From NCBI GenBank assembly GCA_002352145.1, contig DEHX01000010.1:5075-11573 (forward strand): a DNA stretch of 6,499 bases, in the 5' to 3' direction. Origin of the DNA: Chitinophagaceae bacterium UBA2789. GTDB lineage: Bacteria > Bacteroidota > Bacteroidia > Chitinophagales > Chitinophagaceae. Below are positions 1-4,731 of this stretch, piece by piece (position 1 is the first letter of the stretch; every line of letters starts with the position of its first letter). Position numbers and translations under genes: made by a program. The notes below the pieces were generated by a model. That model was given only the letters and a program-made list of their open reading frames with translations. It made no database searches and was not told the origin of the DNA.

Positions 1-140
1 CTGATCTTCATACCCATGCTTTTCATTTGTTTTTCATTGAGCTGGGCCAGCAGTTGCGGAAGCCACATTCCTTCATCGGCCTTAGCTACAGAAAAAGCAA
101 GGAGTAAAAAAGCAAGCAATGATTGTTTAAGAAACTTCAT
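1..140 (-). CDS. S46-family dipeptidyl-peptidase (DPP7/DPP11-like), N-terminal fragment
   Basis: Reading the minus strand from the ATG at 140-138 gives 46 codons before the left edge of the window; the rest of the gene lies outside. Residues 1-21 form a classic signal peptide: Lys2 and Lys5, a Leu/Phe/Ala-rich core, and an AKA end with likely cleavage before Asp22. The mature protein starts DEGMWLPQLLAQLN, followed by a Met and Gly-rich stretch. That ADEGMWLP...LN...M...G pattern is the characteristic mature start of S46 peptidases. These are periplasmic serine exopeptidases that remove dipeptides from oligopeptides, a common amino-acid-scavenging route in Bacteroidota. The catalytic His, Asp and Ser lie beyond the window, so DPP7 and DPP11 specificity cannot be separated. 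The gene is transcribed away from nadA across a long gap. I found no convincing TAnnTTTG promoter or Shine-Dalgarno sequence in front of it. Confidence 0.85.
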   Translation of the reverse strand, partial: MKFLKQSLLAFLLLAFSVAKADEGMWLPQLLAQLNEKQMKSMGMKI

Positions 141-216
141 ATGGAAAATTTTAGTAGCTGTAAAATTAGGTCATTCATCAATAAAGCTTATTCCGCTTAT
201 ATATTTAGTAAAGTGT

Positions 217-230
217 ATGACTTTAGTCAT
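217..230. repeat. Perfect inverted repeat ATGACT-TT-AGTCAT
   Basis: A 6-bp perfect inverted repeat with a 2-bp centre lies 77 bp upstream of the S46 peptidase start. Its size and symmetry would suit a dimeric regulator, and its place in the upstream region of that gene fits an operator. No second copy was noticed nearby, and a single 12-bp dyad in AT-rich DNA can occur by chance. Confidence 0.25.
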
Positions 231-380
231 GTTGATTGTTTTTTAAACAGTCAATAGAAGGCTGACTGATCGTTTTTTCTCCCCACCGGGTTGTGAATGA
301 AGATAATTTTATGTGGATATCCTGATGTGAAACGTGGATATGAAACTGAAAGTTTAGGAATGAAGTTTTCATCGGACCGG

Positions 381-415
381 TAAAAAGTGTTCTGGTGTAC
401 AGAACTCACTTTTTA
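381..415. terminator. Terminator-like hairpin with symmetric A and T arms
   Basis: TAAAAAGTG (381-389) pairs with CACTTTTTA (407-415), and TTCTG (390-394) pairs with CAGAA (400-404). The loop is GTGTA and there is a 2-nt bulge (CT, 405-406) in the right arm. The A-rich left arm and T-rich right arm would make it an intrinsic-terminator-like structure on either strand. Its place is odd: it lies between two genes that diverge from it, so no annotated transcript should end here. It could end a small RNA, block stray transcription through the candidate origin, or be a protein-binding dyad. Confidence 0.4.
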
Positions 416-543
416 TACGTCTGAAATTAACACCCGTAATATTGTTCCACACCGATAATTTTTTTCAGGCGGGAATTTCACATTCATGTGGATATCGTTA
501 TGAAATGTAGTACAGGCAAGCAAACAATGTGTGAATTAAGGTG

Positions 544-578
544 TTTGATATGTGAATTATATCAATACTGTAAATTTG
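544..578 (+). promoter_or_regulatory. Putative nadA promoter (TTTG ... TAAATTTG)
   Basis: TAAATTTG at 571-578 is a full match to the Bacteroidota -7 element TAnnTTTG. A TTTG at 544-547 could be the -33 element; the spacer of 23 bp is at the long end of the usual range. The start of transcription would fall near 585, leaving a nadA leader of about 170 nt. The TGTGAA element at 551-556 sits between the two promoter elements, and the DnaA-box-like TTATCCACG at 589-597 sits just past the predicted start. Both positions would suit repression by whatever protein binds them. Confidence 0.45.
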
Positions 579-610
579 CCTTACTGATTTATCCACGAAT
601 TCACACCTGT

Positions 611-661
611 AATAATAATAAGCTCTTTTTTAAAAATATATATTAATAATACTATTGTATT
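611..661. other. Very AT-rich stretch (candidate DNA-unwinding element)
   Basis: Only 5 of 51 bases are G or C. It opens with four TAA trinucleotides in a row (610-621), followed by alternating A/T blocks. It begins four bases after the last TTCACAC element and lies wholly on the nadA side of the box cluster. That box-cluster-then-AT-block order is what bacterial origins show. It would also be the untranslated leader of nadA, where AT-richness is not unusual. Confidence 0.35.
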
Positions 662-671
662 AATACAGGGC

Positions 672-697
672 TTTGAAAAATTTTGTTTTGAAAAATT
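672..697 (+). repeat. 11-bp direct repeat TTTGAAAAATT, 15-bp period
   Basis: TTTGAAAAATT occurs at 672-682 and again at 687-697, starting 58 bp before the nadA start codon. The copies are separated by TTTG, so the unit is effectively tandem. It lies in the predicted nadA leader. The AT-rich composition makes chance or slippage a fair explanation. Confidence 0.4.
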
Positions 698-754
698 GCC
701 GGAGTTGACTGAACATTGCCATCCTGAATATCAATCCCGGAAAAAAGCAACAAA

Positions 755-1771
755 ATGAACACCGAAAAAGCAATACTGGAGCAAGCAAAAGCCGATGTGG
801 AGTCAAAAGGTTTCCTGGATATTGACCTTGATCCCACTCTTGATCTTTTTGCCGCCATTGAAAGGTTGAAGAAAGAAAAAAATGCGGTATTGCTGGCGCA
901 CTATTACCAGGAGCCGGATATACAGGATGTAGCGAATTATATCGGGGATAGCCTGGGGCTGGCACAGCAGGCCGAAAAGACCAATGCGGATATGATTGTT
1001 TTTGCCGGCGTGCATTTCATGGCAGAAACAGCCAAGATCTTAAATCCCTCTAAGAAAGTAGTGATACCAGACCTGAAAGCCGGTTGTTCTCTGAGTGACA
1101 GTTGTCCCCCGGCACTGTTCAAAAAATTCAAAGAGCAGCACCCGGATCATAAAGTGGTGAGTTATATCAACTGCAGCGCCGGTATCAAAGCGTTGAGTGA
1201 TGTGATCTGCACCAGCAGTAATGCCAAATTCATAGTAGAAAGTTTTCCCAAAGACCAGCCATTGATCTTTGCACCGGATAAAAATTTGGGTGCTTATATC
1301 AACAAAGTAACCGGCAGGAATATGGTACTATGGAATGGTGCCTGTATGGTGCATGAGATATTCAGCCTGGAAAAGATCACCAAACTAAAAGTGCGTCACC
1401 CGGAGGCAAAACTGATTGCACACCCGGAATGCGAAGAACCCATATTAAGAATTGCAGATTATATAGGATCCACTACCGGGTTATTAAAGTACACACAAAC
1501 CGATTCAGCACAAGAATATATTGTTGCCACAGAGACAGGTATACTCCACCAGATGATGAAAGCTTCCCCGGAAAAAACCTTCATACCAGCGCCGCCCAAT
1601 AACAGCTGTGCCTGTAATGACTGCCCGCATATGAAGCTGAATACGCTGGAGAAATTATACCTGTGTATGGAGTATGAAACACCGGAGATTATCATGGAAG
1701 AGGAACTCAGGCTGGCCGCCAAAAAACCGATCGACCGGATGCTGGAGATCAGTAAGGCTGCGGGGCTGTAA
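755..1771 (+). CDS. nadA: Quinolinate synthase NadA
   Basis: Cytoplasmic [4Fe-4S] enzyme of de novo NAD synthesis. It condenses iminoaspartate (from NadB or aspartate dehydrogenase) with dihydroxyacetone phosphate to give quinolinate, the substrate of NadC. The 338-residue length matches the family (E. coli 347). The substrate-binding signature AHYYQ at 48-52 is followed by IQDVANYIGDSLGLA (56-70). The three expected cluster ligands are Cys111 (AGCSLSD), Cys197 (GACMVHE) and Cys290 in the C-x-C-x-x-C-P-H-M motif (285-293). HPEC is at 223-226. The ATG at 755 gives the normal family N terminus; the bases before it are A-rich without a Shine-Dalgarno sequence, as is usual in Bacteroidota. nadB and nadC are not adjacent. 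A promoter is proposed at 544-578. No strong terminator follows the gene, so read-through into rho is possible. The extra C-x-C pair is common in NadA and may act in redox control; that role is inferred. Confidence 0.97.
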   Translation: MNTEKAILEQAKADVESKGFLDIDLDPTLDLFAAIERLKKEKNAVLLAHYYQEPDIQDVANYIGDSLGLAQQAEKTNADMIVFAGVHFMAETAKILNPSKKVVIPDLKAGCSLSDSCPPALFKKFKEQHPDHKVVSYINCSAGIKALSDVICTSSNAKFIVESFPKDQPLIFAPDKNLGAYINKVTGRNMVLWNGACMVHEIFSLEKITKLKVRHPEAKLIAHPECEEPILRIADYIGSTTGLLKYTQTDSAQEYIVATETGILHQMMKASPEKTFIPAPPNNSCACNDCPHMKLNTLEKLYLCMEYETPEIIMEEELRLAAKKPIDRMLEISKAAGL

Positions 1772-1794
1772 TCAGCGATTTAAGGCTAAAATTT

Positions 1795-1823
1795 TTGATT
1801 TTCCGGGTTTTGCTGTATACTTG
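1795..1823 (+). promoter_or_regulatory. Putative rho promoter (TTG ... TATACTTG)
   Basis: TATACTTG at 1816-1823 differs from the TAnnTTTG consensus at one base and is followed by CA, a common extension. TTG at 1795-1797 lies 18 bp upstream, a normal -33 spacing. Transcription would start near 1830, giving rho a leader of roughly 130 nt. Rho genes in other bacteria are often autoregulated in their leader; whether this one is cannot be read from the sequence. Confidence 0.5.
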
Positions 1824-1832
1824 CACCGGAAA
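1800..1832. repeat. Dyad TTTCCGG / CCGGAAA flanking the rho -7 element
   Basis: TTTCCGG (1800-1806) and CCGGAAA (1826-1832) are perfect 7-bp inverted arms separated by 19 bp that contain the proposed rho -7 element. As DNA it could be an operator whose half-sites lie about 2.5 helical turns apart. As RNA from nadA read-through it could form a hairpin with a long loop; with no T-tract after it, it is a poor terminator. Confidence 0.35.
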
Positions 1833-1961
1833 GAGGCTGATAAGTATAGTTCTCCCAGGCTTTAGTTCATCATTTACCCGCCTGTTTCTTTCAATATAAA
1901 CTCAAAATTTCAGATTTCAAGATTGGTGACTTCGAGTTGTGACTAACATCAAGTTTTTTAT

Positions 1962-3590
1962 ATGTATGACATTCTCCAACTGAACGACATGCTCGTTCCT
2001 GAACTGCTGGATATAGCTGAGCAGTTAAAAATTCCCAACGCAAAAAAATTAAGCAAACAAGATCTTGTTTATAAGATACTTGACAGCCAGGCAATAGCCG
2101 GGGCTAAAGGCGCTAAACCCAGTGATGATGGTAAAAGAAAGCGCATTGTAAAAACCAGTACCAGTACCGGTGGCAGTGAAGAGGCGGTAGTGGAAAGTGG
2201 CGACGAAGAAAAAACCAATACCAAAAAACCCCATATGGCTGTAAAAAAAGAAGTCCCGGTAAAGCGGGGACGTAAAAAGACAGACGAGAAAGAAGTAGTG
2301 GCAGATGTAGCTGAACAATCAGCCCCGGCTGCAGAACCCGAAATGGATAGTAAGACAGCACAACTGGCTGAAGCTATTTTAAATGAGGCCAGCCAACAGA
2401 CTTCTGAAAATACAGGACAAGGAGCACCCAATAAAATATATCCTCAGCGCCGTGAACAACAATTTAATGTGGAGTTTGACGGTGTGATATTAGGAGAAGG
2501 TGTATTGGAAATGATGCCTGATGGTTATGGATTCCTTCGTTCATCTGATTACAACTATTTGTCATCACCGGATGATGTATATGTTTCCCCTTCTCAAATA
2601 AAACTGTTTGGTTTAAAGACCGGCGACACGGTGCATGGCGCTGTTCGTCCGCCTAAAGAAGGAGAAAAGTATTTTGCTTTATTAAAAGTGGATACGATCA
2701 ATGGCAAGAGCCCTGAAGAGGTTCGTGACAGAGTGCCCTTTGATTACCTGACCCCGCTTTTCCCTTATGAAAAGCTGAATTTATTTACAACAGCGTCTGA
2801 TTATTCAACCCGTATCATGGACCTGTTCACACCTATAGGTAAAGGACAGCGGGGATTGATTGTGGCACAGCCTAAAACCGGTAAGACGATGTTGCTGAAA
2901 GCAGTGGCAAATGCCATTGCAGCCAATCATCCTGAATGTTACCTGATGGTAGTGCTGGTGGATGAACGTCCGGAGGAGGTAACTGATATGGAACGCAGTA
3001 TAAAAGGAGAAGTAATTGCTTCTACTTTTGATGAACCAGCTGAAAAACATGTGAAAGTTTCTACTATTGCTTTGCAAAAAGCAAAGAGACTGGTAGAGTG
3101 CGGACATGATGTAGTGATCCTTCTTGATTCGATTACCCGTTTGGCAAGGGCACATAATACAGTAGCTCCTGCATCCGGTAAAGTATTATCCGGCGGTGTG
3201 GAAGCCAATGCGATGCAAAAACCAAAACAATTCTTTGGCGCTGCCCGTAAGATTGAAGGAGGCGGATCATTGACAATTATAGCCACAGCCCTTGTTGATA
3301 CCGGAAGTAAAATGGACGAGGTGATATTTGAAGAATTCAAGGGAACCGGTAATATGGAATTGCAGCTCGACAGAAGATTGTCTAACAAACGGATCTTCCC
3401 TGCTATTGATATTGTGGCATCCAGTACAAGGCGTGATGATTTGTTGCTGGAGAAAGATGTACTGCAGCGGATGAACCTGCTCCGTGTTTACCTGACGGAT
3501 ATGAATACCGAAGAAGCGATGAGAGAATTGCAGAACCGGATGAAAGGAACCAAAGACAATGAAGAGTTTTTGGCTAGTATGAACAGGTGA
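1962..3590 (+). CDS. rho: Transcription termination factor Rho
   Basis: Hexameric RNA-dependent ATPase/translocase that ends untranslated transcripts. Residues 1-45 are the helical Rho N-terminal domain, starting MYDILQLNDM as in other Bacteroidota. Residues about 46-165 are a low-complexity insertion rich in Lys, Glu, Ala, Thr and Gln, which explains 542 residues against 419 in E. coli. The cold-shock-type RNA-binding domain spans about 172-248, with DGYGFLRS at 187-194 (Tyr189 in place of the E. coli Phe62). The ATPase core has Walker A AQPKTGKT (302-309), the DERPEEV catalytic segment (334-340), Walker B VVILLDS (384-390), Q-loop LSGGVEANAMQKPKQ (409-423), R-loop FKGTGNMEL (459-467) and a likely arginine finger at Arg490. 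All expected catalytic motifs are present. It has its own promoter upstream and a strong intrinsic terminator downstream, so it is probably mainly monocistronic. The ATG at 1962 gives the canonical N terminus. Confidence 0.98.
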   Translation: MYDILQLNDMLVPELLDIAEQLKIPNAKKLSKQDLVYKILDSQAIAGAKGAKPSDDGKRKRIVKTSTSTGGSEEAVVESGDEEKTNTKKPHMAVKKEVPVKRGRKKTDEKEVVADVAEQSAPAAEPEMDSKTAQLAEAILNEASQQTSENTGQGAPNKIYPQRREQQFNVEFDGVILGEGVLEMMPDGYGFLRSSDYNYLSSPDDVYVSPSQIKLFGLKTGDTVHGAVRPPKEGEKYFALLKVDTINGKSPEEVRDRVPFDYLTPLFPYEKLNLFTTASDYSTRIMDLFTPIGKGQRGLIVAQPKTGKTMLLKAVANAIAANHPECYLMVVLVDERPEEVTDMERSIKGEVIASTFDEPAEKHVKVSTIALQKAKRLVECGHDVVILLDSITRLARAHNTVAPASGKVLSGGVEANAMQKPKQFFGAARKIEGGGSLTIIATALVDTGSKMDEVIFEEFKGTGNMELQLDRRLSNKRIFPAIDIVASSTRRDDLLLEKDVLQRMNLLRVYLTDMNTEEAMRELQNRMKGTKDNEEFLASMNR

Positions 3591-3624
3591 CCTGGATTCA
3601 AGTCATTAAAATGATTAGCATAAT

Positions 3625-3660
3625 AAGGGCTGCTGTTTTTCGGCAGCCTTTTTATTTTTA
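3625..3660 (+). terminator. Intrinsic terminator after rho
   Basis: GGCTGC (3628-3633) pairs with GCAGCC (3643-3648), extended inward by a T-G wobble and a G-C pair around a TTTTT loop, and outward by weaker pairs. A T-rich tract follows at 3649-3659. It starts 35 nt past the rho stop codon. It is notable that rho mRNA ends by a factor-independent signal. The T-tract ends only 11 nt before the mnmH start codon. Confidence 0.88.
3653..3660 (+). promoter_or_regulatory. Weak -7-like element for mnmH inside the rho terminator T-tract
   Basis: TATTTTTA matches TAnnTTTG at all defined bases except the last. If used, transcription would begin within a few bases of the mnmH ATG at 3670, giving a nearly leaderless message. 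No TTG is present at the expected -33 position, so the call is weak. The alternative is that mnmH is reached by incomplete termination after rho. Confidence 0.2.
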
Positions 3661-3669
3661 CAATTGATA

Positions 3670-4731
3670 ATGGCGGTTGAAAAAATAGATATCGGCCAGT
3701 TTTTAGAATTGGCAAAAGATCACCCGGTTTTTGATGTAAGAAGCCCGGGTGAATACAAACATGCACATATACCCGGCGCTTATTCCTTACCCCTGTTTAA
3801 CGATGAAGAAAGAAAAGTAGTGGGTACTACTTACAAACAAGAAAGCCGTGAACAAGCTATTAAGGCCGGACTTGATTTTTTCGGACCGAAGATGCGGAAG
3901 ATGGTGGAGGAGGTTGAGTCTATAGTCAGTAGTCAACAGCCGAAAGACTCCAAACTCATCCTCGTTCACTGCTGGAGAGGCGGTATGCGCAGTGCAGCTG
4001 TTGCCTGGTTATTGGACCTTTATGGGTTCAGGGTTTTTACACTAACCGGCGGGTATAAGAAGTACCGTAACTATATACTGGATACTTTTAAAATGCCGTT
4101 TCGCTTCAACATCCTTGGCGGTTTCACCGGTTCGGGTAAAACGGAATTATTAAAATCGCTGGAGGAAAATGGTGAAAAAGTGATCGACCTGGAAGGAATT
4201 GCCCAACACAAGGGTTCTGCTTTTGGAAATATCGGGATGCCGGAACAACCCAGCCAGGAGATGTTTGAGAACATACTGGGCAATAAGTTACTGGATGCGG
4301 GTGTCGGGTCAGCCGTCTGGCTTGAAGACGAATCACAGCGTATCGGCCATGTAAATATTCCTAACGACCTGTGGGCCACCATGCGGCGGTCGCCGGTATT
4401 CTACCTGGACATCCCTTTTGCCGAAAGACTCAAACATATTGTGCAGGAATATGGCCAACTGGACACGGAAAGAATGATCGGGGCTATTGAGCGAATTAGC
4501 CAAAAACTGGGTCCGCAGAACGCAAAATCGGCCATTTTGTGGCTAAAAGAGGGCAAAATCACCGAAAGTTTCGAGATTTTGCTCCAGTACTACGATAAGT
4601 TTTATTTCAGGTCTTTACACAATCGGGAGGCGCTGGATACGTTATTACATACGATAAAGTGTAAATCCGTATCCACTGAAAATGCCAATATCCTCGTTCG
4701 TGAAACCAGTCTGCAACATCAAAAATCTTAG
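3670..4731 (+). CDS. mnmH: tRNA 2-selenouridine / geranyl-2-thiouridine synthase MnmH (SelU)
   Basis: Modifies the wobble uridine of tRNAs for Lys, Glu and Gln by replacing the 2-thio sulfur with selenium from selenophosphate, through a geranylated intermediate. The 353-residue protein has the two family domains. The rhodanese domain (about 5-135) has FDVRSPGEYKHAHIPGA at 21-37 and the catalytic Cys101 in HCWRGGMRS (100-108). The P-loop domain (about 145-335) has GFTGSGKT at 151-158, then LEGIAQHKGSAFG at 174-186 and ESQRIGHVNIP at 221-231, all hallmarks of the family. I chose the ATG at 3670; an in-frame TTG at 3664 would add only two residues. The rho terminator lies directly upstream. The 3' end overlaps the next gene, which suggests co-transcription. 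Selenium use requires SelD, which is not in this window. Without SelD the enzyme could still geranylate. Confidence 0.95.
   Translation: MAVEKIDIGQFLELAKDHPVFDVRSPGEYKHAHIPGAYSLPLFNDEERKVVGTTYKQESREQAIKAGLDFFGPKMRKMVEEVESIVSSQQPKDSKLILVHCWRGGMRSAAVAWLLDLYGFRVFTLTGGYKKYRNYILDTFKMPFRFNILGGFTGSGKTELLKSLEENGEKVIDLEGIAQHKGSAFGNIGMPEQPSQEMFENILGNKLLDAGVGSAVWLEDESQRIGHVNIPNDLWATMRRSPVFYLDIPFAERLKHIVQEYGQLDTERMIGAIERISQKLGPQNAKSAILWLKEGKITESFEILLQYYDKFYFRSLHNREALDTLLHTIKCKSVSTENANILVRETSLQHQKS

Larger units (their letters stand above)
292..661. other. Candidate replication origin: DnaA-box-like cluster plus AT-rich stretch
   Basis: Four GTGGATA cores lie in 286 bp. They are TGTGGATAT at 312-320, CGTGGATAT at 333-341, TGTGGATAT at 487-495, and TTATCCACG at 589-597 on the opposite strand. 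Against the DnaA box TTATCCACA (complement TGTGGATAA) they match 8, 7, 8 and 8 of 9 bases. A weaker relative, TTCCACA, lies at 445-451. Six TGTGAA elements are interleaved at 292, 326, 477 (reverse), 530, 551 and 600 (reverse). A random 614-bp stretch would be expected to hold about 0.1 copies of a given 7-mer over both strands. The AT-rich stretch at 611-661 could be the unwinding element, and both flanking genes point outward, as is common at origins. Against it: no box is perfect, dnaA is not in the window, and the cluster overlaps the nadA promoter, so it could be a regulator array. Confidence 0.42.
141..754. other. 614-bp AT-rich intergenic region between divergent genes
   Basis: No convincing gene on either strand. 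The short reading frames that enter it lack a recognisable product and overlap real starts. It separates the leftward S46 peptidase from rightward nadA and is far longer than two divergent promoters need. From left to right it holds a small palindrome (217-230), a cluster of DnaA-box-like GTGGATA and TGTGAA elements (292-606) with a terminator-like hairpin inside it (381-415), a good TAnnTTTG promoter (544-578), a very AT-rich stretch (611-661) and an 11-bp direct repeat (672-697). No tRNA, rRNA or recognisable riboswitch was seen. Confidence 0.8.

Noticed and set aside
16..246. Rightward 76-residue open frame at the left edge
   Set aside because: It runs antisense to the S46 peptidase start, whose signal peptide and DEGMWLP motif are clear, and its product resembles nothing known.
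610..621. DnaA-trio element formed by the TAA repeats
   Set aside because: The TAA phase does not give the expected 3'-(G/A)AT-5' triplets on the strand implied by the nearest box, so the repeat alone is not evidence of trios.
141..754. CRISPR array or mobile element in the long gap
   Set aside because: The repeats are 6-9 bases at irregular spacing and on both strands, without regular spacers, terminal repeats, transposase remnants or target duplications.
1765..1800. Possible nadA terminator (GCTG-TAAT-CAGC followed by a T-rich run)
   Set aside because: The stem is only four pairs, overlaps the stop codon, and the T-run is separated from it by about 15 bases.
2069..2431. Leftward 120-residue open frame opposite the Rho insertion
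   Set aside because: Low-complexity antisense shadow of the Lys/Glu/Ala-rich segment, with no start signal or recognisable domain.
2939..3388. Leftward 149-residue open frame inside rho
   Set aside because: It lies wholly antisense to the conserved Rho ATPase core; its Ser/Thr/Ile-rich product is what an opposite-strand shadow of that sequence gives.
3664..3669. TTG start for mnmH two codons upstream of the ATG
   Set aside because: It adds only Met-Ile, lies closer to the terminator T-tract, and the ATG at 3670 gives the normal family N terminus.
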